Source: Castanea sativa (lineage: Eukaryota > Streptophyta > Magnoliopsida > Fagales > Fagaceae). Taken from it: DNA of 64,000 nt. The number at the start of each line of letters is the position of its first letter. The first letter of the stretch is position 1. The DNA is taken from positions 24,268,501 to 24,332,500 of the forward strand of contig NC_134021.1 in the NCBI RefSeq assembly GCF_040712315.1, read 5' to 3'. The translations under genes and the position numbers were made by a program. Positions 27,155-39,934 of the stretch are shown here, one piece after another. The notes beneath the pieces are model-generated. The model was not told where the DNA came from and searched no databases. It saw only the letters and a list, made by a program, of their open reading frames with translations.

Positions 27155-29690
27155 TTGTTTTTTATGTTTGTTGGGAATGCAGAGCCTAAAACAGAGATGG
27201 AAGACACAAACAAATCTAGTTCTTCCTCACCAAGCAGCTCTCCCTTAAGAAACAAATCTGGTTCTTCCTCGCCAAGCAGTTCTCCCTTGAGAATCGGACA
27301 TTGTCCCTTGCCTGTTATACGGTCTCCTTTGCCATTTTCACGATCACCCTCGCCATTGTTGCCTGGCAGCTCGCCCTCAGGATCACCATCACATTTATGC
27401 CCATTAAACAACGAGTAAGTGTTTGGAATTTGTAATTAATCATATTTAATTGTGTTTAGGTTGATAGAATTTGTGAATCTGTGTTATTAAGAATTTGTGC
27501 CTATTAATTAATGAGTATGTGTAATAATAAATTTGTGAATATTTGTTGTGATTCTAACTCCCAAACTTCTGAACCAATTAGGAGTCTAAAATCCCCGATG
27601 GTGGACTTAGAGGGAAAAGACTTAGAGGTAGAGGAATAAGAAGGGACAGAGGAAGAAGGAGAGCAAGAGCCTACAAATGAGGACTTGGAGTTGGATATAA
27701 GTAGAAAAAGAAAGACTACCTGAGATATTTGGGATCATTTTACAAGGAAGAAAGTTGATGGAAAATTTAAAATCCAATGCCATCATTGTAGCAAGCTTTA
27801 CTTGGGTGATTCTAGGCAAGGTACAACCCATTTGTGTAATCATTTAGCAAGATATCCACGGTTGAAGTTTAAAGATATAAGGGATATACGACAACAAGTC
27901 TTAATTAAACAACAAAATAAGGTGGATGGAACTATGAGTTTAAATGCTTATCAATTTGATCAAGTCAAAGTGAGGAATAATCTTGCTCTTATGGTCATCC
28001 TACATGAATACCTCCTTTCAATAGTTGACCACATTGGGTTTAGAGAATTTGTGGCTTCTCTTCAACCTTTGTTTAAATTTGTCTCAAGAAATACTTTGAA
28101 TAGTAACATTCTTAAAATCTATGATAATGAGAGGGAGAAAGCTTTGAAGATGACAGACAAGAATGGACGTAAGATGGCAATTACAACTGATATGTGGACT
28201 TCAAGTAACAAAAAGTGAGGGTTTATAGTCATTACCGCTCATTTTATTAATCATTCTTGGACGTTGCAAAGCAGAGTTTTAAGGTAATTTTTTTATTTAT
28301 AAATTGAATGTTAAAGACTTTACATTTAGAATGTTTATTGAGTTATGTTAAATTGAATGCTTAGACTTTATGTTAAATTGAATGTTTATTGAGTTATGTT
28401 ATAATTATTCCTATTATTTTTCTAGGTTTGTTTATGTTCCTTCTCCACACACGAAAGATATCATTGCTGAAGTCCTTGTTGATTGTTTTTTAGAATGGAA
28501 CATTGATAGGAAGTTGTCTACAATAACTGTTGATAATTGTAGTACTAATGATGCCATGATAAGACTTCTCTTGAATAAGCTTTATACTAGTTCTATTATG
28601 TTGGGTGGGTCTATGTTGCATATAAGGTGTGCTGCACATATTTTGAATTTGATTGTTCAAGATGAGTTGTCTCTTATTGGTGATGGTATTGAAAGGATTC
28701 ACAATAGTATAATTTATTAGACTGGATCACCAAAAATGAGGCAAAAATTTAAAGAAAATACACATCAATTGCGTGTTCAATGCACCAAAGAGTTAGTCTT
28801 AGATTGTAAAACTCATTGGAATTCAACTTAATTAATGTTTTCTACTGCATTGATTTATAAAGATGTTTTCTCGCGTTTGGCTAAACGTGGAGCATCTTAT
28901 ACTCCTTTGCCACATGATTATGATTGGGAGTCAGCCAAAGATATTTGTGAGAGGTTGGAGTTGTTTCATAGTGTGAGTTTTTCTCTAGTCGTTAGTACCC
29001 CACAACTAATATGTATCTTACTTTGGTGTGTGAGTTGAAAATCGCATTCAATGAATGAGTTTGTCTTCAAATGAGATGATAAGTACGATGGCAGAAAGCA
29101 TGCTTGCTAAATTTAATTCTTATTGGGCTAATGTTAGTGTTGTTATGGCTATTGTTGCTATCTTAGATCCAAGATATAAGATGAAGTTATTGGAGTTTTA
29201 TTATCCTAACATTTATGGTGATAATTCTAATTTGGAGATTGAAAAAATTAAGAATCTTTGTTATGATTTGCTTGATGAGTATGGAGATCTAGACGAGTTC
29301 CCTGTAGATAATGAAGGAAGTTCTCATATTCCTGCAATTACTTTAAGCCCTACGGCACAAATGAAGTTTAGGTTGAGTAGGGCAATGTCATCTTTTGATT
29401 TGTTTGTGAACAATAGTTCAAGTAGTTCAAAGAAACATAGGAGTGCTAGAATGGAATTTGATCATTTCATTGATGAGGGAGTGTTGAAGAGAAGTGAAGA
29501 TTTTGATATTTCGAGATGGTGGAAAAGTAATGGTCTCAAGTATCCTACTTTACAAAGGATTGCAAGAAATATTTTAGTGTAGGAGACTTTTAATTCCACA
29601 CCGTAGTAGGCTACATCCCAAGACTATAGAGGCAATGATGTGTGCTCAAAATTAGTTATGGAGTGAAATCAATGATTAGCAATTGTCTAA
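27155..29690 (+). pseudogene. hAT transposase, broken
   Basis: A Ser/Pro repeat segment (27200-27418) is followed near 27728 by the BED finger WDHFTRKKVDGKFKIQCHHC with HLCNHLARYP. Next comes MAITTDMWTSSNKK (around 28200). A stretch at 28285-28424 with duplicated TTTATTGAGTTATGTTA may be an intron. Then follow FVYVPSPHTKDIIAEVL, HIRCAAHILNLIVQDELS, and MVAIVAILDPRYKMKLLEF-like strings. The dimerisation region is FDHFIDEGVLKRSEDFDISR and WWKSNGLKYPTLQRIARNIL. Stops occur after SNKK, at 28718, 28829 and 29580, and a frameshift near 29040. The last part (HPKTIEAMMCAQN) continues past a stop. Confidence 0.82.
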
Positions 29691-30207
29691 TTTCTATTTA
29701 TAAAATCAAAATTGTATTTTTATATTTGCTAGTTACAATTTGATGAAGTTTATTCCATTTTTAAATTCATTGTTGTAGGTTCTTCAACTATGTCTGGAGC
29801 TTGTACATTTCAACTGTGTCATAGTTGTGGAGGATTAGACATTTTGTAATAATTTAGTAGCATTTTTAATTTCTTAGACTTGTTGGATTATTTTGTTGGT
29901 CTGTAATTATTCTAAGCCATTTTAGCCTTTTGTAATTTCTTAGCCTTTTTAATTTGTTGGTTTGTGGTGGATAAAACATTTTGTAATTTCTTAGCCTTTT
30001 TAATTTCTTAGACTTGTTGTATTTATTTTATTTTTATGTTTAGCTGGTGATTTTAGCTTTGATTTTGTTGATTAATGATTAAATGGTTATCTTAGTTAGG
30101 TGATTTATTGATTTAAAATCTTAGTTATGATTTATTGATGTATAGATGTATAATTAACAGGTGATTTATTGATTTATGATTAACCTATGATTAGGATTGA
30201 TTTGACT

Positions 30208-30262
30208 GCCATATAACATGGCCTAAATGCCAAATTTTGGCATTTAGGCCACATTATATGGC
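30208..30262. repeat. 27-bp-arm palindrome near the hAT right end
   Basis: GCCATATAACATGGCCTAAA runs into TGCCAAA and pairs with the inverse on the right arm, with two mismatches and no loop. It lies in the 3' subterminal region of the hAT element. Degenerate tandem motifs (TTTGTAATTTCTTAGCC) precede it at about 29925-30010. Confidence 0.8.
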
Positions 30263-30472
30263 TTGAATCTAGACAAAAAATCTTAATGGGTTTTAAAAAA
30301 AATTTGGTTGGGCCAAATTTGGGCCCAAGAAGATAAACGTGGCCCATGGGGCCCTACGGGGCGGGTCTGGGCCCCAAAAAAAATCCGATTAATAATCAGG
30401 CCGGGTTCGAGCCCGCGGATTGGGTCTAGGTATGCAAAAACCCAGTCCGAACCCGACCCGTTGTCATTCCTA

Positions 30473-30880
30473 ATAAATTTAGAGTTGCGGAATAAAATAA
30501 ACATACCTCCAGTCGTAGTTATTTAAGTCTTTGGAGAAAATAAGACTCACTATATGATGATAGTGTATAAAAAAAGGTCTTCTAGTCTATGACATTTACC
30601 TCACACATATACTTTTGATGGAAACACAAGCTATATTTATAGGCTAGACTAAGAACCCTTTTAGATGAAGATTTTCATAACTCTCCATCCATCAAAGAGC
30701 TTAAAAATTGTAACTTGATGGTGTTTTATTAACCAAAGAAGTTATACCAATTAAGAGTTACTAAAGGACGTTACACCTAACATGTAACTTTCACACAATA
30801 GGAAACTTACGACATGAGTTTCATCTTCACTCAAATGTGGGCCACATAAAATTCTTTTTAGGGAGATATAATCCTACATT
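30473..30880 (-). mobile_element. Probable LTR remnant of the older copia element
   Basis: On the minus strand it contains a TATA-like CTATAAATATAGC near 30635. Upstream at about 30880-30900 is a purine-rich tract, GTGGGCAAAGTGCAAGAATG, where a polypurine tract would stand. No matching 5' LTR was identified, and the hAT element cuts off its far end. Confidence 0.4.
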
Positions 30881-31314
30881 CTTGCACTTTGCCCACATAA
30901 AATTTAAATAACTCAATAAATGATTATCACTATGCTATAGCCACGATATTATCCATGTCACTAGTTATGAAATGCTCCCACTCAAATAAAGAATCCGATA
31001 CATGAATCATGGCAGTAATCCCCTCAATTATAGTGAGTATTTCCCTCAATGTATTACAATGTAATATAATCCTTACATGAGTACTTTATAGGCCATTAAT
31101 TCCTTATGGATGAACTACCTATTAGCCATTCGGGTCCTCCTATAAACATCCCACGAATATATTGTCCTTTATTTATCCCTTTGGACTAGATAAACTTTAT
31201 ATAAATACTTTATGTGCACAAAATATATATTGTCTTTTATTCTCCAAGAACAAGCAAATATGCGTCCTAAATACAAAATAACTAAAAAAAAAAATTAAAC
31301 ATCAAATAAGCTAT
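30881..31314 (-). pseudogene. 3' non-coding end and last codons of the older copia element
   Basis: Joined across the younger copia, the minus strand reads KGLPTKPFKDHVEHMGLNS, then LFDV and a stop. That is the usual end of copia polyproteins. The younger copia therefore inserted a few codons before the stop of the older one. Confidence 0.65.
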
Positions 31315-31800
31315 TGTAAGAAATAGAGACTTTGCAGCGGAATATAAACAATCGGTTTTTTGACATACCTCTCTTGGCCTAAACCAATGATCACACAAGA
31401 GCTTTGAGATTGTTCTACGCTGTCTAGAGCCAGCCTCTCTGTAGACTGGCTATTCAAACATGTTTTGAATTCCAGTTTGTATAACCCACGAACCAAAAAC
31501 GTTTCTCGATGGTGTTGCACACTACTAGAGTAATGCAAACATAATCCACAACCTAAGAGCCTCACTACACTCTATAAACACTATGAGAAATGCAGAATTT
31601 GTTCGCCGTCCAATGGGTACCACTATTGGTGTTTATATACACACCACTCCATTAATATTGAGTGGAATAGTGGACTTAGTGGGATAGAGTAACGGTTCAA
31701 ACCATTACTCCGTAACTCCTGGATGTTACAGTTATCCTAAGGTATACAGAGGGACATGCCAACTTTGGATGTCCTTCCATATTCTTTTTAGTTTCTAACA
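31315..31800 (-). repeat. 3' LTR of the copia element
   Basis: On the minus strand it runs from TGTTAGAAAC to CTTACA. It matches 44693-45178 over its whole length with scattered substitutions. Confidence 0.9.
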
Positions 31801-31822
31801 TCTCTCACTCATCCACTGTGGG
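31801..31822 (-). other. Polypurine tract of the copia element
   Basis: On the minus strand GGATGAGTGAGAGA lies directly before the 3' LTR start TGTTAG. This is the expected primer position for plus-strand synthesis. Confidence 0.7.
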
Positions 31823-32910
31823 TATAGCCTTATTATCCATCTCTCAATGTGTTTCTTAGTGCGTTCATACTGGCAAATAGGTTGTGCGACCGCCGAGCAC
31901 ACTTGAAAAACATGTTTGGGAGCACTATACTAAATCTTATATCAAGACCAGTATAGCAACATCTCGAAAGTGTCTCGTTATGCCCTAGACATATATTAAC
32001 ACATCAAATCAAGCATTTCTAATCCCTCTTGAGTTTAATACTCAGACTTCTGCTTGATTCATCATAACTATCTAGATGTACTCATGATTATTTCACTACC
32101 ATAAGCACTATAACCTGTCAACAGTGAGTACAAATATAAGGATTTGTTACAAAAATAGTTTTCCCTTTGCACTAATGTCCTTTAACTTTGGTCCAATCAT
32201 TTTCCCAGCAATGTCCCTTTAGACCGAATCCAACATGGCCATAGGTAACATGCCAAAGTAGCAAACATTAAAACCTCAGCTTCATGACATAGTAAAAAAT
32301 AACAAGGGCATAAGTAGGATCTTAATGAAAGATCCATGAGACTCACACGGTGAAGAAGCAGGGATTTATTCTTTCACCTCCACTTTTGGTCAAGCAAGCA
32401 CATGTAGTATGAAATACATGCTACGTCGGAGTTCTCTTAAGTAAGAGTGTATGTCTTAACTCAATACACGGTACAAATCTTAGTCTAGTCGCTACTCAAG
32501 CACCTAACTCGAGCCCTTTATTCGCTTGCCACCTCAGGCATCAAATTAAGGTCTCGCATCTAACTAATCACAGGCTACATGGATCAGGGGCTATCCATGT
32601 ACGGTCTAATTAAGATAAATATATTATAGACCTCATCTTAGTTCCAACTAAGGCTACATTTATTTGTGCCAACCATCTATATATGCTACGTAAGCATTAA
32701 ATGACACAATGTCTCATCTCTACTAGCTACTTAAGCGCCAGAGGCGATCGCTCGTGTGAGTAACCTGACCTAAGCCTGCCGACATATAGAACTTATCATA
32801 TGGTATATGTGTATGTAAAAATATATATTATTAATTGAATAACATTATATGCATTAAAAAATATCCCAAAAGAATACAATAAATGGTAACTAAAAACAAC
32901 ATATTATCAT
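31823..32910 (-). other. Non-coding 3' region of the copia element
   Basis: About 1.1 kb lies between the polyprotein end and the polypurine tract. I see no reading frame or recognisable domain. Confidence 0.55.
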
Positions 32911-32914
32911 ATTC

Positions 32915-33500
32915 TACGTAGCCCTAAACTCCTAACATGAGCTTGAAAGGCATCCCTTCCTATAGGCTTTGTAAGAGGATAAGCAATCATAAGGCTTGTA
33001 GAAATGTGTTTTAGAACCACTTCATTGTGAGCAACCATGTCTCAAATGTAGTGATATCGTATATCGATGTGTTTGGTTTTACTATGATACTTAGAGTCTT
33101 TAGCATAGGCAAGTGCTGCCATGTTATCACAATGTACTGTAATGGGATCTGAGGCATCCTTGACAACCTTAAGATTTTGAAAGAAGCTCCTCAACTAAAC
33201 TGCTTCCTGAACAACTGTTGAACATGCTACGTACATAGCTTCCATAGTTGATAATGCTATACAAGGTTGTTTCTTGCTACTCCAAGTGATGGCGCCATTA
33301 TTTAGCAAGAAAGCATATCTAGATGTAGATTTGATTTCATCTTGGTCACTACCCCAATCAGCATCACTATAGTTAATCATACGTAAATTTGAACCCTGAT
33401 AACAAAGGACATAGTCTGTTGTCCCTTTAAAATACCTTAATATCCTCTTGGCAGCTTTAAAATATATCAGGCCGAGTACACATCATTGCATACATCAAGC
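32915..33500 (-). pseudogene. Copia RNase H region
   Basis: Minus-strand frames read MINYSDADWGSDQDEIKSTS, then ALSTMEAMYVACS, then TVHCDNMAALAYAKDSK and KTKHIDIRYHY. They end LTKPIGRDAFQAHVRSLGLR. The catalytic Asp of YSDADW and the Glu of MEAMY are present. Stops occur between blocks. Confidence 0.85.
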
Positions 33501-34430
33501 TTCCAAGTGCATTAGCATAAGGAACATGAGCCATCTTTTCTTTTTCATCTTCAGTCTTAGGACATATATCCAGACTTAAGCTATCATTTTTTGCAACTGG
33601 AGTATCTATGAGTTTGCAATTATGCATTTGGAAATGCTCAAGAACTTTCTTAATGTAGGTTTGTTATGATAAGCCTAAAAGTTTCTTTGAGCGATCCCTG
33701 AGGATTTTTACCCCCAGAATATAATCTGTCTCACCCATGTCCTTCATCTCAAAGTTAGAGGACAATCACCCTTTTATGGCGATAATCATCTCCATGCCAT
33801 TACTGGCCAATAATATGTCATCAACATATAATGACAAAACAATGAAACTACCCTTGGATCGTTTTACGAAGACATAATGATCTTCTTTAATCATCGTTAA
33901 CTCATTCAATAGAACGGCTCGATGAAATCTTAGATACCACTGTCTAGATGATTACTTTAAACCATATATGGATCGCTTAAGTTTGCACACTTTGTGCTCT
34001 TGACCTTTGGTCACAAAGCCAATAGTTTGATCCATATAGATTTCTTCATCTAGTTCTCCATTGAGAAAAGTTGTCTTAACGCCCATTTGGTATAATTCCA
34101 AATTCAAGTTTGCAACAATGGCCAGAATGAGTCGAACAGAGGCAAACCTCACAACCGGAGAAAATGTATCCTCGTAGTCAACACCCTCCTTTTAAGTGTA
34201 TCATTTTGCCACTAATCGAGTTTTATACATTTCTATTAACCCATCCGCCTTACGTTTGATTTTAAGAACCCGTTTGTTCCCAATTGCTTTTCGCCTTAAT
34301 GGTAGGTTTACTAGATCCCAAACCTGATTAGTCCTCATGGACTCCATTTCATCATTCATTGCTTTCATCCACTCATCACTAACAAAAGATGAAAGAGCCT
34401 CTTCACAGTTTTTGGCTCATCATCATTCTG
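33501..34430 (-). pseudogene. Copia reverse transcriptase region
   Basis: Motifs are VKTTFLNGELDEEIYMDQ, CKLKRSIYGLK and the catalytic box LYVDDILLASN (YVDD at 33817-33828, intact). Stop codons and frameshifts separate the blocks, so no active enzyme can be made. Confidence 0.87.
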
Positions 34431-34438
34431 TGAAGCAA

Positions 34439-35600
34439 TCATGAAAGCTTCCCCCTCAATCTCAAAACGACAACGAGGAACATTACCACGGTTGCTTCTA
34501 TGTGGCTGAGGTTCTCAACTTCTAGTGGTGTGCTCCCATTAAGTTGTGAGTTGCTCCTACTGTCTGTAGGAGTTTCAGGAATTTCTTCCTTATCCTTTAC
34601 TAGTCTACTTGGGGCGCCTCCCTCTTGATCCATCACTTCATAAAGAGTCAAGTTCTTTTCAACATCACATTTGTTAGGGAATTCACTTTCAATGAAATCA
34701 ACATCATGTGACTCCAATTCAGTCACACTTCCATCTAGTTGTTCACCTATCAACACATAGCCTTTGGAATGCTCAGAATATCTTATAAAGATACATTTCT
34801 TTCCTCTAGGCCTTAACTTCCCATATTTATGAGAAGTGTTATAAACATAACCTATTGAACCACATGGCCACAAGTTATTCAAATCAGGTTTCTTGTCGGT
34901 CCATAGTTCATAAGGTGTGGAAGATACTGATTTAGAGGGCACTCAGTTAAATATATAGGCTACAGTCAAAAGTGCATCCCCCCAATACGAAATCGGTAGG
35001 TTTTCTTGCGCCACCATTGACCTAACTATCTCTAGCAGTGTCCGATTTCTCCTTTCCGCTGCACCATTTTGTTGCGGTGTATTAGGCATTGTTAAATGCC
35101 TTGCAATTCCCTTTTCATCACAAAGCTCCTTAAATTGCTCAGATAGATACTCACGCCCAAGATCAGTTCTGGGAGCCTTAATGCTCTTGTCTAATTGATT
35201 CTCAACCAATCTCATGTATCATCTAAAGCAATCTAATGCCTCAGACTTATGAGAAATCAAATAGACATGACCGTAACGTGTATAGTCATCTATAAATGTA
35301 TTGAAGTAGAAACCTCCATGCCTTGCCCTTACATTCATTGGACCACATATATTAGAGGAGATTAGTTGCAATGGAAAAGATGCCCTTGTGGTTTTTCCAA
35401 ACGGTTTTCTTTTTTACTTTCCCACTAGAAAATGTTCACATGTGGACAAAGTGACCTTAGCGAGATTGCCCATAAGACCTTCTCTAGCTAACCTTGTCAT
35501 CCTTACTTGCCCTATATGGCCAAGCCTAGCATGCCATATAATTGAAGTATTAGAAGCATTATCAGATGAAGTCAAAAAAACTGAACTATCATTATTATAT
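34439..35600 (-). pseudogene. Copia integrase region
   Basis: Minus-strand frames give an HARLGHIGQVRM-type zinc-binding entry, then RTDLGREYLSEQFKELCDEK and the block TMPNTPQQNGAAERRNRTLL with the catalytic Glu. The C-terminal part is SSTPYELWTDKKPDLNNLWP. There is a stop at the FNxVPSKS junction and one in the linker near 35220. Confidence 0.87.
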
Positions 35601-36606
35601 TATTCAATATCCAAAATTAAAAACCCATTTGAAATAAAACCATTGCCATAATAAATTGTTCCCAAATGCAATATGTCATGGAGTAACAGAGTAACTACAG
35701 AAAGTAAGTTCCTCCAGACTTCAGGAGCATACAATATGTCATGGAGTAACAAAGTGCGACCACCTCGCAACTCTAGCTTGTAGATACCAATTCCAAGTAC
35801 GTCCACGCTAGCTCCATTTCCCACCTTGATGTCTCTACTCCCAACAGGAATCAGGTGGTACTCCATAAATCCCACTCTATCTCTCACTACATGTTCTATT
35901 GTTGCTGAGTCTACAGTCCACATAGGAGCAGAATTAGCGACAAGGACATGACTAGTTACAAAAACATGGTGAGATGTAGCAAAATGTCCTTTCATTTTGC
36001 AACTATAACAAGTCAACTTAGACTTGTCCTTCTTTGCACGCTTTCCTCTAGTATTGTGCTTGACAAACTTAGCCTTCTTAGGTGGTGGCCCATTAGGTCT
36101 CTCTTGTCTAAAAGCATAATCAGGTTGCTTGCTTTTAGGCCTAGATGCCTTACGCGAGCTAGTCTCAGCCATGTGTATAGAACTAATTGACTTGGCTGCT
36201 TCAAGGCGCTTAGCTTCAAGTTCCAAGTGATGAGCCACATTATCAAATGTTTTGATGTTCTCATTACATGTTAAGTTTTGACACATCGTCTCCCATGAAA
36301 CTTGGTAGTGAACAAATCACTACTTGGACTTGTTGTTTGTCAGTAAGATTGTTTCCAGCTGATTTAAGCTCTCGAATCATGGAAGTCATCGCCCTAAGAT
36401 GCTACTTCATCGTATGTTCAAAGCACATCTTATATGAATCAAATTTCATTGTTAAGCCACGTAGTCTAGTGGCTGATGTCGCTCCATATCTTAGCTTTAG
36501 AGCTTTCCACATGTCCTGCGCAGTTGTATATTGCTAAAATTCACCAATCAAGTCATTGTGCATGCTGCTTAACATTGTAAAGCACGCACACAAATCTTTC
36601 TTGCAC
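35600..36606 (-). pseudogene. Copia gag C-terminal part and protease
   Basis: The zinc knuckle reads CYSCKMKGHFATSHH, with the last Cys replaced by His. The protease reads WTVDSATIEHVV where copia proteases have DSGATxH, so the Gly next to the catalytic Asp is missing. Upstream, frames LCACFTMLSSMHND and LELEAKRLEAAKS belong to gag. The gag sequence resumes at 43256 beyond the MULE. Confidence 0.82.
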
Positions 36607-36615
36607 CAATTTTCA

Positions 36616-36735
36616 GGATCCGGATCTGGATCCTCTCCATTTCCCTTTGAAATGGAGAGTGTCCAGTTCACGGACAGGATTTTTTTGAAAACTATCAAGG
36701 ATCAAAATACTGCCACGTCAATTAAAATGTTAAAA
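36616..36735. repeat. Left inverted repeat of the FAR1-type MULE
   Basis: It contains a local palindrome, CTCCATTTC/GAAATGGAG, and the string ACGGACAGGATTTTTTTGAA. The mirror copy lies at about 43135-43246. Confidence 0.88.
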
Positions 36736-36779
36736 ACTTAACTCAACAAATTCAAACTCTGGATAAGCCAAGGTTAACT

Positions 36780-36941
36780 CAGCATATTCTTTTCTCTCGC
36801 CAGCCCATTTGAAATTTCAAAGTTCAAACTCTCATCTCTAAGTATTTTCTCTCTCCATCCCACGGTCCTCACCATCGTCGGTGCCACCATATTCTTTTCT
36901 CTCACTAGCCCATCTGAAATTTCAAAGTTCAAACTCTCAGT
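36780..36941. repeat. Degenerate duplication inside the FAR1-type MULE
   Basis: ATTCTTTTCTCTC, AGCCCAT and TGAAATTTCAAAGTTCAAAC occur twice (about 36787-36830 and 36892-36937). Confidence 0.65.
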
Positions 36942-37040
36942 TTCATATTCGTAGTCCTCTCTTTCTCCTCTTTACCTCGTTTATCTCTCGTCGTTCTCCG
37001 ATTGCGAGACCTAGATCGGCTCTTGATCGCTACTTATCTC

Positions 37041-37293
37041 GTTGATCGTGTGTGTTTGGTTCTAGATTCCTCTCCATCCTCGGCGGCGTTGCCTCTTCCG
37101 CCACTGCATCACTCTTTATCTCGACGTTGATCGTGTGCGTTTAGAGTTTCAGATTCCTCTCCTTCCTTTGCGACGCTGCCTTTTTCGCCGCTGTATTGCT
37201 CCTTATCTCGGCGCTGATTGTGTGTATTTAGAGTTCCAGATTCCTCTCCTTCCTCAGCAGCGTTGCATCTTCCGATGCCGCTTCTCCTTAGGT
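37041..37293. repeat. Three-unit tandem repeat, period about 86 bp
   Basis: Units start near 37041, 37126 and 37213 and share TTGATCGTGTG and AGATTCCTCTCC. They are pyrimidine-rich and lie next to the left inverted repeat of the MULE. Confidence 0.75.
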
Positions 37294-37299
37294 CTCCAC

Positions 37300-39930
37300 A
37301 AGTGCCTAATTTGGACATTCGAACTCATACGCGTGAGAGCAGGGAAGTTAGTTATTTCACATTCATTATTGTGAAATTGAAAATTTGTTAATGAGAAGGT
37401 TCATTTTTCATTTGCTTGGGAAATTCTGGGCAAATGATAGCGTTTTGATTTGAATTGTGCTTGTAAACCTAAATTTTCTAAACTTGTATGTAGATTGGAT
37501 CTGTATTGTGCAATTTTAGACTTAATTTTTGTAGACTTAGTTTGAGGTTGTGTAATTTTTTTTATTCTCAATGAATGCAGTTTTGGCTACTTATCTCTAA
37601 TTTGAATGATTCTGTTGGCAGTTATGGTTTTAATTGATTTTTTGAATTTTTAGTTAATATGTATTGATGCATGTGTAAATTGTCCTTTGTAGGAATAGAA
37701 TGCACATAATTGTATTTTGATGATGAACTGTAAAAGAAAAGATTCAGCATATGGCTAGATTTTTGTTTACTGGTTGCTAGCTGCTGATATACACTAGCTT
37801 TTAGGGTGAGGCAAATGAATTTTCGATTTTCAAAAATCTGAACTGTTGAGAACCCTTTTGTGGTTGGTATTTGAACTTTAAAGCTCTTATAGGAAGAATA
37901 ATTGAATTTTCTGACCGTTTTTTGTGCCTCTCTTTTTGTAGATTGGTTCTTGTATTGGCCTTTTGGTTATCCATTTGGAAAGTCTGCATAATTTTTTGGA
38001 TAGAACTGTTATCAGTTTCTCTATAATTTTGAAGGATTGAGATTTGTTAATATTGCTTGTAGGTTTCATTGATCCTAATTATCAGTAATTTGGAAGGGCC
38101 TTTGGAGTTATGATACATCCCAAAGCTTTGATACCAAAAGAACTTACATAACAAAGAAGCATCATACATTCATACCAAGAGATGGGGCATGTTGTTTAAC
38201 ATGAGGCAAGTCGAAGTGATCAGGCTAAGGTTGAAAATTGTAGACTTTGGATGAAATGTATAATCAAGAAGCAAGAGGTGGAATGTATAGTCAAGCAATA
38301 AGCACACCAATTGTAGAAGTTTCATGTTATTATAATGAAAGTGTTTATTTCAATGGAATTCTTGTTATGTGATCAAAGTGTACATTTTAATAAAATTTGT
38401 TCATTTTTTTTATTAAATTCTCTTATTGTCTACTCTGTTGGATTGAATTTTGATTGCAATGCCAAGTAACTCATAGGGGTGCAACCCAAGTACATAGATT
38501 AGCTGAGCAATGTAAAAGAAAGTGATTAACTAGTTTCCTTACCAATTTGCAATGCAAGTACATAGAGTTCACATGAATGTGCATTTGACCAAAAACCAAG
38601 TGATTTGCATTTAACCAAAAACCAAGTGATTTGCATTTTGGCCTTAAACTGCTTTGCACATGTTAAATCCATAGAAGCAACATCGCTTGGATTTCAAATT
38701 TGATTCACAAATTCAAATTTTAAATAGTGCAATGACAACTAGATTGCTTTATTGCAAAATACATTATATTCATTGATGGCATTGGGTACTTGCCTTAGAA
38801 ACATACGCTAAAAGCTTGGCTTATTTATATAAAAACAACAACACTTACATATAAAAACAACTCATGCCAAGACAAAAACTGAACACTATCTATAGCAAAG
38901 AGGGAAATTGATCCACTCCTAATACATCTGAAACCTTCTGCAGAAAACAACTATGCAGAAACAAATAATTATGCAGAAACAGTAATTATGTAGAAATTAC
39001 AATCTGCAAAAACAGTAATTATGCTGAAAAACATAAAAAATTTTGCAGCAACAAATAATTATGCAGAAATTAACACCATGCAGAGATACATCAGACATGC
39101 AAATCACTGTCCGTTGGTAACAAAAATAATTTATGGATCATCATAACTTTAATCTTAAAGTAAGAAAATTACAAAACTAGAACACTTGGTCACAAATGTG
39201 ACTAAGTTTGAATATTTGAATGTGACCAAATGTAACTAAGTTTAGGACCATCAAAACTATAGTCCTAAACTAGGAAAATTACAAAACAAGAGCACTTAAT
39301 CTCAACATGTGTCATAGATTATAAAACATGATCCTAAACTAGAAAAATGGATTGACTTTATGAACCATCTCATTCCATCCACTTGTAACACTTTCTTGAG
39401 TCAATAGACCTCCATTTGCAACACTTCCTTCAGTCAGGAGACCTCTTGCACCATTAATTTTGTCGTTGGAGCCTACAACACTTGATATACTCTCTAAATG
39501 TGATGATAATGCAGCACTTGTTGATGAGCCTCCTTGATGTGATGCAAAACTTGTAGAAGCTGACTACAAAAAAACCAATTACACATTACACATATCACAA
39601 GCTTAGCATTAGAATTATCAAATCATGCATCTAAACTATTATTAATATCAAAGTAAAATATATAATTGTAAATATCTTTACCATTAAAAGTTGTGTAAAA
39701 CTAGTAATATTTCCAGAAGAGATATCCTTAGTTTTCTTTTGTGCCATGATGTCATGTGCATATATTTCCTGTAAAAATTGTACTAGTTTAACAACAACAA
39801 TAGTATACTATATTAATGTGTAAAAATAAAATAGAATGGTGAAAATAAGGATAATTTAGAAATTACCTCCTACACTTTTCTTTCTTTGTTTGCTTCTTTG
39901 ATGTGCCTTCCTTTGGTTTCGGCAACTTTT
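37300..39930 (-). other. Interior of the FAR1-type MULE without clear coding sequence
   Basis: The stretch includes a 26-bp tandem duplication at 38581-38632 and degenerate ATGCAGAAACAAATAATT-type repeats at 38935-39080. No domain was recognised. Part may be untranslated sequence or introns of the transposase gene. Confidence 0.5.
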
Positions 39931-39934
39931 CTAT

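Larger units (their letters stand above)
27121..30472 (+). mobile_element. Decayed hAT transposon (BED-finger / dimerisation-domain type)
   Basis: Transposase pieces occupy 27155-29690 in order: Ser/Pro-rich N-terminus, BED zinc finger, central domain, and C-terminal dimerisation domain. The right end CCCGTTGTCATTCCTA closes at 30472. Its inverse, TAGGAATGACAACGGG, is a typical hAT end, with GGGTCGGGTTCGG-like subterminal repeats at 30340-30460. The left end was not found, so the target duplication is unknown. Confidence 0.75.

Noticed and set aside
36616..36640. Clustered GGATCC sites as a cloning or vector artefact
   Set aside because: The same sequence occurs inverted at 43225-43246 next to a matching 9-bp duplication, so it is the natural end of a MULE.
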